Assembly (NCBI GenBank): GCA_039197065.1
Contig: JBCCUL010000039.1
Coordinates: 20,850 to 84,849, forward strand
Direction of reading: 5' to 3'
Source: JANQPX01 sp039197065
GTDB taxonomy: Bacteria; Pseudomonadota; Alphaproteobacteria; Geminicoccales; Geminicoccaceae
DNA length: 64,000 nt
In this document: in pieces, positions 43,410-51,969 of the stretch
How the letters are laid out: the number at the start of each line of letters is the position of its first letter
Numbering within the stretch: the first letter of the stretch is position 1
Made by a program: the position numbers and the translations under genes
The notes under the pieces: generated by a model
Databases searched by the model: none
Seen by the model: only the letters and a program-made list of their open reading frames with translations
What the model was told of the DNA's origin: nothing

Positions 43410-44832
43410 CGTAGGTCGCCTCAAGACGCCTGGCCACAGGCTCCAATGTCTGGAAATCTTCGAAGCCAATCAGGACATATTGGAAGTCGCGATCCTGCCA
43501 GTTGATGAGCTGGAGGGCGTTGGCATATTGGCTTTGGCTCAGCGACTTCTCTGTCCCGGTTGGGTTCGGTTTGAAGCAAAAACCAGTGAGGCGGCCCTGT
43601 CGGTCATGGTAGGCGATTTGTCCGACCGGCACGCCGTTTACGAAGAAAACACGACCGCCGATGAAGGTCATGCCGGCATCTGAGAGGTCCGGTATGGTGA
43701 AGTCGCTGCCAAGCGTCTTGCTCAGCCATTTGGTCAGCATCTGGGCCTTCCGCTGCTGCTCTGCTGTTACCTCGACCTCGCGCATGGAACCGGCATAGCC
43801 GAGATGATACCCGGCTACCTGGCGAAGCCAGCCGGTCTGAAGGCGGAGCTGTTCGAAGGCAGTTTGGAAGCCGGCGCTTTGCTGCTTGGTGGTCTCCAGT
43901 TCCCGCTGGGCTGCGGCCAGGGCCTGCTGGTGCTGCGTGACTCTTGCTGCAAGTGTTTCGCGCTCTGAAGCCAGTTCAGCGATCTGTTGCTCGGTTTTGG
44001 CCAAAGCGGTTTTGGTCTCGTTGAATTGCTGATCTCGGGCAGAGAGATCAGCGGCAAGCGCGTCCTTTTGCGTCTGGAGATCAGCAACCATTCTGTCGAG
44101 CGTCGCTCCTTCTTTGATCAAGTCACCGATCGTCGTGTTCGCTTTTGCGAGTTCATTTTCGGCATCGGCCTGAGCCTGGTTCACAGCAGCTAGTCTGGTC
44201 TCAAGCGTCGCAACCTCGCTCTGAAGTCGGTCGCGCGCCTCCTCGCTCTCCGAAGCCTCGGTATCAAGTGAGGCGAGCTGCTGCTCAAGTTCTGCGCGCT
44301 CGCTCTCCAAACCCGCAACCTGCTCGGTAGCAGTTGCGAGGGCGGCCTCTGCGTCAGACCGTGCGGCCGCAACCGCATCGATGTTGGTTTCCAAGGCCGC
44401 AACCTGGCTTTGCAACGTGTCGCGCTCCGCGAGACTCCGTGTCTGAGCGCGACGCATGTCGCCTTCGAGCGCTGCAACCTGCCGCTCCAGACCGTTGCGT
44501 TGGTTACGGGTATCCTTGAGATCTTCGGTTACGGTTGCGAGGTGAGTTTCGAGTTGCGTAATCTCCATGGTCGCTTGCGACAGCGCCGTATCAGCATAGC
44601 GCTTAGTTTCTCTCAAAGATGCGAGCTGGTCCTGCTTTGATGCCGACTATCTAGATGAAGCTTGGGCGAGATCCTTGAAACGCGCTATGCCAAGCCCCAA
44701 AAAGGCGAGGATTTCCGCGGCTCTAGGGTTCGTTTGGTTTCTGGGCCTTAAAATGGCGGATACTAACGATAGGCCATACAACAATGGAGCACTCACAGTA
44801 GACCAAAATAGGATTTTTTTCCGTCTCTTCAA
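43396..44832 (-). pseudogene. Membrane-anchored coiled-coil protein with anti-sigma-like C-terminal domain, interrupted by in-frame TAG
   Basis: From TTG 44832 the frame gives a basic start and one membrane helix (residues 8-26). It meets TAG at 44647-44649 and continues in the same frame, without shift, into a coiled coil of about 230 residues rich in Ala, Glu and Gln. The last 110 residues (FTIPDLSDAGMTFIGGRVFF, then GQIAYHD) resemble the C-terminal domain of RsiW/ChrR-like anti-sigma factors. A single CAG-to-TAG change would explain the stop. If translated only after it, a TTG at 44616 is available and the membrane anchor is lost. The function is unknown. Confidence 0.65.
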
Positions 44833-44981
44833 GAAGGAATTCGGGGTTAAGCCAGGGCGCTATTAGACAGATCACCTGAACTCAAAGATTGCTCTTGCCT
44901 CCAGCTCTGGCAACAAGAGCTGATGTCGGTGACAATGTCTGACGGCCTGCCAGCGTTAACGCGCCCCGGAGGACATCCCTT

Positions 44982-46175
44982 TTGAAGCCAATTTCCGAAC
45001 TACCAACACTGGACTTCAACTCTCCTGAGTATCGCAAGAATCCGTTTCCGATTCTTGCCGAGCTTGCCAGGACATACCGTGTCGCGAGCAGTGGCAGAGG
45101 CGTGGAGGTTTTGGACTACGATTTGTGTCGGCAGATGATTGTCGATCCGAAGCTGGGCACCGGCCACCCAAGGCTTATGAAGGTTTTGGGTCTACCTGAA
45201 GGTCCCGTCCTGACTTACAAGCAAGGATCCATCTCGTTCTTCAATCGCGGCGCGGAGCGGCGAAGACTAAGGCAGCCTTTGACAAGGCTCTTAAGTCCCA
45301 AAGGATCAGAGCGGTTTCGCCCTGATGTTAAAGCTGTCATAGCCGACATAGTCGGCGATGTCCCAAGGACAGCGGCTGTTGATTTGATCGAACATATTTG
45401 CGACCCGACGCCGTCGCGCGTCTATTGCCAATGGATGGACGCACCCAAAGACGATGCCGCCTATATCGCCAGAACATCCCATACTGTGCAGCAGGTTCAT
45501 TCGCGGAACCCGGAACATACGGCAGAAGTCGTTTCGGCGTTTGAGCGATTCTTGGACTATGCCGACGAGCGAATCGCGGCCGCACGGCAAAGTCCGGCCG
45601 ACAGCTTGATTTCAGACCTGGTTGCAGCTTGCGACGCCAGGGAGCTGACGGAAGCTGATTTGCGCAACTGGGTGATCAAACTGGCCGAGGCGAACACGGA
45701 CAATTCCTCTCATCAGATCGCAACGGTGATCATCGAACTGGCGTCGCGTCCCGAGGTGTGGTCGCGGCTGAGATCGGAACCCGCGTCCATTCCCATGGCC
45801 GTCCGTGAAGTGATGCGCCTGCATCCCCGGTCGATTTCAACGTCGCGTGAAGCCCTGGACGATCTCGAGATCAATGGGGTCGTCATACCAAAAGGCACGC
45901 CGGTCTTCGCCAATATCGGCGCAGCGCACTGGGATGAGCGCTATTATCCCGATCCAGGGACATTCTCGCTTGAGCGAGAAGACCAACCCGCGCATCTTAA
46001 CTTCGGCGGCGGCATTTTTTCATGCATTGGTCGCCACATCATCACGATCGAAATCGAAGAAGTGATCGCACGTCTCACCCAGGATTTTCCGGATCTTAGG
46101 ATCGACGAAGCGCGGTTTGACCATACGCCGATGTTCACGAATGTGACCGCGCTTCGAGCCACGCTGCAGCCTTGA
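44982..46175 (+). CDS. Cytochrome P450 with atypical catalytic residues
   Basis: 397 aa from TTG 44982 (GGAGG upstream). The heme-thiolate loop is LNFGGGIFSCIGRHI, with the expected Cys but Phe where His or Arg usually stands. The ExxR helix is in AVREVMRLHP. The I-helix reads AEANTDNSSHQ, where the usual A-G-x-D/E-T-T becomes A-N-T-D-N-S, so the acid is kept and the proton-relay Thr is Asn. No ferredoxin or reductase gene is adjacent. It may be a peroxide-using or otherwise unusual bacterial P450; the substrate is unknown. Confidence 0.88.
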   Translation: MKPISELPTLDFNSPEYRKNPFPILAELARTYRVASSGRGVEVLDYDLCRQMIVDPKLGTGHPRLMKVLGLPEGPVLTYKQGSISFFNRGAERRRLRQPLTRLLSPKGSERFRPDVKAVIADIVGDVPRTAAVDLIEHICDPTPSRVYCQWMDAPKDDAAYIARTSHTVQQVHSRNPEHTAEVVSAFERFLDYADERIAAARQSPADSLISDLVAACDARELTEADLRNWVIKLAEANTDNSSHQIATVIIELASRPEVWSRLRSEPASIPMAVREVMRLHPRSISTSREALDDLEINGVVIPKGTPVFANIGAAHWDERYYPDPGTFSLEREDQPAHLNFGGGIFSCIGRHIITIEIEEVIARLTQDFPDLRIDEARFDHTPMFTNVTALRATLQP

Positions 46176-46320
46176 TCCGGACAAGAATGGTCGACGACAG
46201 CCTCCGCTAATCTATCCTCGATTCTTTCACATTAGGATCTATTCAGGATTAGCCGCAGATCGGCCGGGCGGAGGCAATGCTTTGTGCCCCTGCCCAGCCG
46301 GTCGCTTCTCGTGTTCGGAC

Positions 46321-47169
46321 TTAGTCGTTGATGTCCTGGACTTTGACGAGCATGTCCGGCCAGACACGCTGGTTGTTGATGTCGAACTGAGCACCCTGCT
46401 CATCGGCCCATGTGAAGCGCTTGATGGCGGGTGTTTTGCTGGTTGCCTGATACAGCCAGTACGCTTCCGCTTTCAGGGCTTCATCGATCGGCTTGTCGAT
46501 CGATTCATAGACCATCTGCTTGCACGCATTGATCGACTCGGCTGGGAACAGGGCGATGCGCTTGGCCAGGTTGTCGACATAGTCACCGATTTCCTCCGGG
46601 TCCAAGGCCTTGTTGATGGTGCCCATGGCTTCGGCTTCATCCGCATCGAAGTCGCGTGCGCTGAGAATGATTTCCAGCGCCCGGCCCAAGCCGGTTTGAC
46701 GCGCCATGCGTGATGCACCACCGCCGCAAGGCAGAATGCCCATACCAACTTCCATCTGCATGAACTTGAACTTGCCACGGGCTGCAAAACGCATGTCGAG
46801 GGCAAGGGCGAGTTCGTGACCGCCACCGCGTGCGAAGCCTTCGATTTTGGCAATGGTGGCCTGGGGCACCTTGCTGATGCGTTCACAGACTGATTGCAGG
46901 TCGAGAAGCTGAGCTTCATCGCGGGAAACGGCTTCCGTCGACATGTCTTTCAGAAGCTCGGTATCGTAGTGGCAGACCCAGATTTCGGGATTGGCGGATT
47001 GGAAAACGACAACCTTGGTTTCTCGATCACGCTCAAGTCGCATGGCCAGACTGTTCAGATCCGCCAGCATTTCCTGACCTTGTACGTTCACAGGGCCGAA
47101 GTCGAAAGTGACCGTCAGAATGGCGCCGTCCTGTTCGGCTTTGAACGTCGTAAAACCTGCGTATTTCAT
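46321..47169 (-). CDS. Enoyl-CoA hydratase/isomerase-family protein
   Basis: 282 aa from ATG 47169 (AAGGACAAGG upstream); the frame's extension to 47253 has no support. Crotonase features are FARGGGHELALALDMRFAAR for the oxyanion turn and MGILPCGGGASRMARQTGLG for the second conserved helix. The usual catalytic Glu after GGG is Cys-Gly-Gly here, so the exact reaction is unclear. It is separated from the SDR operon by a hairpin and an AT-rich promoter-like region. Confidence 0.87.
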   Translation of the reverse strand: MKYAGFTTFKAEQDGAILTVTFDFGPVNVQGQEMLADLNSLAMRLERDRETKVVVFQSANPEIWVCHYDTELLKDMSTEAVSRDEAQLLDLQSVCERISKVPQATIAKIEGFARGGGHELALALDMRFAARGKFKFMQMEVGMGILPCGGGASRMARQTGLGRALEIILSARDFDADEAEAMGTINKALDPEEIGDYVDNLAKRIALFPAESINACKQMVYESIDKPIDEALKAEAYWLYQATSKTPAIKRFTWADEQGAQFDINNQRVWPDMLVKVQDIND

Positions 47170-47352
47170 GACCTTGTCCTTATCTTGGCCGGAGTGATGA
47201 TGTCCTTGGGTTTCAAGTGCGGCGGCTGAAGCATCCGCCTCACACAACGCCAATATATTTTCTGGAAAAGTCGATTAAATCCGCTGATTTCAGGAACAGA
47301 TTTCTGTTTTTCTATATAATAGTAGCGAAGGACAACCTCTGATGATCACCAT

Positions 47353-47383
47353 GGGAGGATCGGCGATCGCCGTCGATCCTCCC
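47353..47383 (-). terminator. Hairpin after the SDR gene
   Basis: GGGAGGATCG (47353-47362) and CGATCCTCCC (47374-47383) form perfect 10-base arms, with a self-complementary GGCGATCGCC in between. It lies 11 bases after the SDR stop on the minus strand. No T-run follows, so it may be a processing or stability element instead of a classic terminator. Confidence 0.45.
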
Positions 47384-47394
47384 CATCGGCTGTC

Positions 47395-48204
47395 TCAGCC
47401 GCTGATCTCAGTGAGCACCGCCTCGATCGCCTGGACCAGACGCGCGTTCTTTTGGGGATCGAGCGCGTCGGGATAGGGTTGGGCAAACTGGCCGCTGTCA
47501 TTGTCGAAATAGCGGCCGGAGGCGCTGGCGAATTCATCGCTCAGGGCGGCGCGAACCAGGATATCGGCGCCGACACCGAGATCATTGCCCTGAACGCCAT
47601 AGGCCTCCTTCACCATTTTGCTGGCGAGGAACGAAGCGGGGTTGACGGCGATGATCGCTGGCCCGTTATCGCCCAGGGATCGGGCGAGCTCGAAGGACCA
47701 CATGGTGAGCGCGAGCTTGCTCTGGGCATAAGCCTCATTGTCGCCGAGCCGCGCCTGGCCCGCGAGTGCTTCAAGGCTCACGGCCGCCTGCGCCGCCGAG
47801 GACAGATTGACCACGCGCCCCTTGGGCGACATCAGCGGAAGAAGCCGTTTGGTCAAAAGATAGGGGGCGACGGTGTTGACGATGAAGCGCAGATCGTAGC
47901 CGTCACCCGTCAGCGGATGGGGGATCTTGAACACACCTGCATTGTTGATGAGGACGTCGAGTGCCGGATGTTCTTCAGCGATCGCGTTCGCCATCATCTC
48001 GACATCCCGGAGGTTGGACAGATCGGCCCGATAGGTCTTGATGACTCCGGCGCCACTGATTCGGGAAAGCGTCATCTCTGCGTCGGCCAGCTTGGCATCG
48101 CTTCGGCCATGGATCAGCAACGTGTGTCCTAGGCCCGCTAACTTTTTCGCCGTTTCGAAACCGATGCCGTCGGTCGATCCGGTGATCAGGATGGTCTTGG
48201 TCAT
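47395..48204 (-). CDS. Short-chain dehydrogenase/reductase (SDR) family oxidoreductase
   Basis: 269 aa from ATG 48204 (AGGAG upstream). The NAD(P) motif ITGSTDGIG (residues 7-15), LINNAGVF (NNAG, about residue 86), catalytic Ser in NLSSAAQ, and Y-x-x-x-K in AYAQSKLAL are present. The tail (GRYFDNDSGQFAQPYPDALD) resembles retinol-dehydrogenase/WWOX-like SDRs. It is the third gene of the operon with the LLM and CmcJ-like genes. Confidence 0.9.
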   Translation of the reverse strand: MTKTILITGSTDGIGFETAKKLAGLGHTLLIHGRSDAKLADAEMTLSRISGAGVIKTYRADLSNLRDVEMMANAIAEEHPALDVLINNAGVFKIPHPLTGDGYDLRFIVNTVAPYLLTKRLLPLMSPKGRVVNLSSAAQAAVSLEALAGQARLGDNEAYAQSKLALTMWSFELARSLGDNGPAIIAVNPASFLASKMVKEAYGVQGNDLGVGADILVRAALSDEFASASGRYFDNDSGQFAQPYPDALDPQKNARLVQAIEAVLTEISG

Positions 48205-48214
48205 GACTGCGCTC

Positions 48215-49213
48215 CTAAATCGCAAAGTCGGGCAGAAGGTCGTCCGCCAGTTTTCGAAGTGTCTCTTCCGTATCGGCCTGATTGAACCGGAGGTTCAGGG
48301 CGACGTGATTGACGCCGATCTCCTCGCGTGACTTCAGGTAGCCGCGAAGGTGGTTGATCCCGAGACGCATGCCCAGATGGATCGGTCTCGGCTGCGCGTC
48401 AGGATCTGCGGCGAGGTCCAGATAAAAAGGTTCCATGACCGGCTTGTCCGGTTCGCCGGCCGCATCGATCCGCGCACGGTAGTCGTCGATGACGTAGGAC
48501 TGCTGCAGGGCCGGGCGTGGATAGGTCATCCAGCCGTCGGCATTCGCCGCAATCCAGTCGGGCGCCTGCTGGCTGCCGCCGGTCACCAGAAGCGGGAGTT
48601 TTCCGGAGACGGGCTTGGGCAGCATGTCGACGCCGTTAGCAACGTGGCCAAACGCATTCTCGACGCGCGGCGCCTGCCCGCCCATCTGGCGGATATAGTC
48701 GTAGCTCTCTCGAAACAGCTCGCCGCGCCGATCATACGGCAGGCTCAGCGCCGGGAACTCCTCAGGCCTGTCGCCTGACGCGATGCCGAGGATAAGCCTC
48801 CCGCCGGAGAGAACATCGGCCGTTGCCGCCGCCTTGGCCACATGGGCGGGATGGCGAAGCGGCAAGGCGATGCTGGCGACACCGAGCGCGATGCTCGTCG
48901 TTTGCACAGCAAGGGCGCCCAGATAGACGAACGGATCGAACACCTGGCCGGCATCGCCGAAGGACGGCACGTTGAAGGGCACATCGCGCAGCCAGACCGC
49001 GGAGAAGCCGAGGTTTTCCGCGAGTTGCACGCGTTCGACGTGTCGCGTCATGGCCGGAACCGGTCCGGTTGCGTAGGTTTCGATCGGCACGACCAAGCCG
49101 ATCGAGAGCCGACCCGGCTTGAAGACCGCGTTGTAGCCTCTGTTGATCGCCTGGAATGCCCTGCTGTCCGCTTCGCTCACGTTCTCTGCTACTGCTGTCA
49201 TATCGCCATCCAT
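48215..49213 (-). CDS. LLM-class flavin-dependent oxidoreductase (luciferase-like)
   Basis: 332 aa. LSIGLVVPIETYATGPVPAM at the start and AENLGFSAVWLRDVPFNVPS mark the luciferase-like TIM barrel; DVLSGGRLILGIASGDRPEE is the conserved flavin region. The enzyme uses FMNH2 or F420-like reductants for a monooxygenation. GAGGGATGG precedes ATG 49213. It is co-transcribed with the CmcJ-like gene 3 bases upstream and the SDR gene. Confidence 0.87.
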   Translation of the reverse strand: MDGDMTAVAENVSEADSRAFQAINRGYNAVFKPGRLSIGLVVPIETYATGPVPAMTRHVERVQLAENLGFSAVWLRDVPFNVPSFGDAGQVFDPFVYLGALAVQTTSIALGVASIALPLRHPAHVAKAAATADVLSGGRLILGIASGDRPEEFPALSLPYDRRGELFRESYDYIRQMGGQAPRVENAFGHVANGVDMLPKPVSGKLPLLVTGGSQQAPDWIAANADGWMTYPRPALQQSYVIDDYRARIDAAGEPDKPVMEPFYLDLAADPDAQPRPIHLGMRLGINHLRGYLKSREEIGVNHVALNLRFNQADTEETLRKLADDLLPDFAI

Positions 49214-49216
49214 CCC

Positions 49217-50002
49217 TCATCCATATCGAACCAGCGTGCGACTCTCGATGCTCTTTCTGGGCGCTTGGACGTTCTGGCTTTCGTCCATATCGAGGGCGCT
49301 GTGGGCGAGAAAGGGGCGTCCCCTGTTGTCATAGATGTTGAAGATCGCGACGTCATCCGGCGTCATCAGAGACATGTAGAACCACTGGTGATCGTCATTG
49401 GCGGCGACGCCGAGGATCTGGCCGAGCCGATCTGGATAGATCAGCTCGATCGTCATCCAATCCTCAGGCTTGACCGAGCTCGGCCGGATAAAGCCGAGCG
49501 GCGAGGTCCTGATGGTGTGTTCGACCGGACGCCAGACATTGACGAAACCGTAATGGCCGGCACGAAACTGGGCGGCCCGCTCGTCCCCGACCAGATCGAT
49601 CAGTCGCTGCTCGGCGCCTGATCGGCTGTAATCATTGTGAACGTTGCGCGCCGGTCGGCGCTCGGCATTGGGATCGTCGACACGCACGGTGTGATCGAAG
49701 ACGATGACATCTTCAGCACCGATCTTCGCCTGTAGCAGGACGCGCAACTCCTCGTCATAGGCATCTTGCCAGCCTGACGGCGCCTCGAACGCCTTCACAC
49801 CGGTCACATGCTTCTCGAACGCGATCCCATCGCTGTCGAAGTCGACATCGAGCCCGCCATCGCGGAGGTCATGAACGTCGACCCTGGTGGGGACCAGCTC
49901 AGGCGAGACGAGATTGCCGATCACGCCGTCGACGTCGAAACGGAACGCCTGAGCCTCGGCACTCTTAATGTGGTAGTTCACGGTCGCGGCGTCTTGCATC
50001 AT
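49217..50002 (-). CDS. CmcJ/NvfI-family (non-heme iron oxygenase-like) protein
   Basis: About 261 aa from ATG 50002 (GGGAGCCAG upstream). VIVFDHTVRVDDP, RPARNVHNDYSRSGAEQR, FVNVWRPVEHTIRTSPLGF and HQWFYMSLMTPDDVAIFNIY follow the CmcJ/AsaB/NvfI order, in which His and Asp (HND) and a later His would bind iron. Fungal and actinobacterial members act in natural-product or toxin metabolism; bacterial catabolic members are poorly known. It is the first gene of the operon and is divergent from LysR. Confidence 0.78.
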   Translation of the reverse strand: MMQDAATVNYHIKSAEAQAFRFDVDGVIGNLVSPELVPTRVDVHDLRDGGLDVDFDSDGIAFEKHVTGVKAFEAPSGWQDAYDEELRVLLQAKIGAEDVIVFDHTVRVDDPNAERRPARNVHNDYSRSGAEQRLIDLVGDERAAQFRAGHYGFVNVWRPVEHTIRTSPLGFIRPSSVKPEDWMTIELIYPDRLGQILGVAANDDHQWFYMSLMTPDDVAIFNIYDNRGRPFLAHSALDMDESQNVQAPRKSIESRTLVRYG

Positions 50003-50129
50003 CTGGCTCCCATGCTCACGGAGAGGGACAAACCCTGTCATGCATCGATGACGGCAATTTATTATGTTTGCCTTCGGTTTTAAACGATGCTTCTAAAGGA
50101 ACAGAATTCGCATTTCGGATATAATATCG

Positions 50130-51038
50130 ATGGACACCGAAGGCTTGCGGCTCTTCGTCATGGCCGCCGACATGCTCAATATCAGCGCCGCCGGACGTCA
50201 GCTCGGCCTGGCGCCCGCCGTCGCCAGCGCTCGATTGGCAAAGTTGGAAAACCAGGTCGGGGCCGACCTGCTGCATCGCTCGACTAGAAAGGTCTCACTT
50301 TCGCTGGAGGGCGCCGAATTTCTTCCCTTTGCTAGGGAAATCCTGGCACAGGAGGACGCCGCGCTCGCCGCATTAGGGAAAGGTAGTTCGGATGTTCGAG
50401 GCACGCTACGTTTCGCGGCGTCCAGCACGTTCGCCCAACGCTTCATCGCACCGATCTTGCCGGAGTTTCTGGAGCGGTATCCCCGCGTCAGTCTCGAGCT
50501 GAAGTTCTCCGATATGCAGATGAACCTGATCGAAGGCGGCTTCGACCTGGCTTTGCGCAACTACGCCATCGAAGACAGCAGCCTCAGGGCCAGAAAGCTC
50601 GCTGACGACAGGCGCATCCTTTGCGCCTCGCCCGACTACCTCGCTCGCCATGGAACACCCGAAGGCCCTGATGATCTGGCTCGACATCAATTGCTGACCT
50701 TCATGAACGGCGCGGCACGAAGGTTGTCGTCGAAGGGTGATCAGCTCTCTTGCACCTTTCCACCGCCGGACGCCAAGAACAGGGTCGTCTGCGATGACGG
50801 CACCAGCATGCGACTTATGACCGAGGCCGGTGTCGGCATCTCTATGAGTTCCCATTGGAATGTCTACAGGGAATCTCAGGAAGGATCTCTCGTGAGGGTC
50901 CTGCCCGACTACGAGGTCGATGACCAATCCGCCATCTGGCTTGTCTACCCGAAGTCTAACGTGCTTACAGCGAAGGTCCGGGTCTTCATCGATTTTCTTC
51001 TGGAGAAGATCGGCAGCCCGCCGATCTGGGAACGATAA
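50130..51038 (+). CDS. LysR-family regulator
   Basis: 302 aa. The N-terminal helix-turn-helix (residues 1-60) reads LRLFVMAADMLNISAAGRQL, and a LysR_substrate domain follows. It is divergent from the CmcJ-like operon, which it probably controls. A TATAAT box at 50120-50125 lies only 4 bases before the ATG, so the mRNA may be leaderless or start just upstream. The C-terminus ends right at the border of an IS3 fragment but looks complete. Confidence 0.9.
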   Translation: MDTEGLRLFVMAADMLNISAAGRQLGLAPAVASARLAKLENQVGADLLHRSTRKVSLSLEGAEFLPFAREILAQEDAALAALGKGSSDVRGTLRFAASSTFAQRFIAPILPEFLERYPRVSLELKFSDMQMNLIEGGFDLALRNYAIEDSSLRARKLADDRRILCASPDYLARHGTPEGPDDLARHQLLTFMNGAARRLSSKGDQLSCTFPPPDAKNRVVCDDGTSMRLMTEAGVGISMSSHWNVYRESQEGSLVRVLPDYEVDDQSAIWLVYPKSNVLTAKVRVFIDFLLEKIGSPPIWER

Positions 51039-51049
51039 GCGCGAAGCAT

Positions 51050-51609
51050 GTCCGAACGCGCTCTGGCTCTCGGACTTCACCTACGTCGCGACCTGGGCAG
51101 GCTTCGTCTACGTTGCCTTTGTCATCGACGTCTTCGCTCGCCGGATCGTCGGCTGGCGGGCCTCCCGTTCGATGCAGGCCGGATTCGTCCTTGATGCGCT
51201 CGAACAGGCGCTGCATGCCCGCCAGCCTGTCCAGCACGACGGTCTGATCCATCACAGTGACAGAGGATCGCAATATGTGTCGATCAAGTACACCGAACGC
51301 CTTGACGAAGCTGGCATCGAACCCTCGGTCGGCAGCGTCGGTGACAGCTACGACTACGCCCTCGCCGAGACCGTGATCGGCCTCTTCAAAACCGACGTGA
51401 TCCGCCGCCGAGGTCCCTGGAAGGGCCTAGAAGCCGTCGAATTCGCCACGCTCGAATGGGTCGACTGGTTCAACAACCTGCGCCTGCTCGAGCCCATCGG
51501 CAACATCCCGCTTGCGGAAGCTGAAGACCGCTTCTATGCGGATAACCAAGGTCTCGCTATGGTCGCCTGACTCAGACCAAACAGCCTCCAGCAGATCCAG
51601 CGCGGTTCA
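51050..51609 (+). mobile_element. IS3-family insertion sequence, 3' part with transposase OrfB fragment
   Basis: From about 51055 to the stop at 51570 the frame encodes ALWLSDFTYVATWAGFVYVA, SDRGSQYVS and ALAETVIGLFKTDVI, the D, D and E of the IS3 rve domain, but the first third of OrfB and all of OrfA are missing. The 40 bases after the stop (AAACAGCCTCC ... GCGGTTCA) resemble the right end of IS3-type elements. The fragment is fused to the LysR gene's 3' end on one side and to a DUF4437 fragment on the other. Confidence 0.8.
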
Positions 51610-51922
51610 GATCGAGGGGGTGGGCGCTAAGTTGGTCTATTTGTGGGGCAGCCTTCAGAACAACGAAAAGAATGGCATGTTCCTCAAACTAGCGCCAGAT
51701 TGTCAGGGAACTTTGTCTACAAATGCCCTTCTCCTGCGAGCAGTGACGATTCATGGATAAACGATGATGATGGATGCCAGCGCAGGCGAATTGAAAGAGC
51801 TTGGCCCAGGCTGCTGTTCTAGCACAAAGGATGAGGCAAATCAGGATTTGAACTGTGCAGCAGACGTTTCATGCATCTTGTATCTGCACACCGAAGGCAG
51901 TTATCGCTTGGCGAAATCTTAG
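51610..51922 (+). pseudogene. 3' fragment of a DUF4437 cupin-like gene (paralogue of 53482)
   Basis: The frame starts at the IS end and reads GAKLVYLWGSLQNNEKNGMF, LLLRAVTIHG, then TAA (51758-51760), then in the same frame KELGPGCCSS and SCILYLHTEGSYRLAKS to TAG at 51922. This parallels the last 100 residues of the protein encoded at 53482 (LWGKVQDDEKNGTF, LLRAVTIQGK, CILYMHTEGKYQL). It is truncated at its 5' end and carries a nonsense codon. Confidence 0.8.
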
Positions 51923-51969
51923 CAGCAAAGAATCGATATGCATGTGCGTGCAGCTGAATTGACCTAAAT

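Noticed and set aside
50120..50132. Firm claim of a leaderless lysR transcript
   Set aside because: TATAAT is close to the start codon, but no -35 box at the right distance is visible, so the promoter call is not secure.
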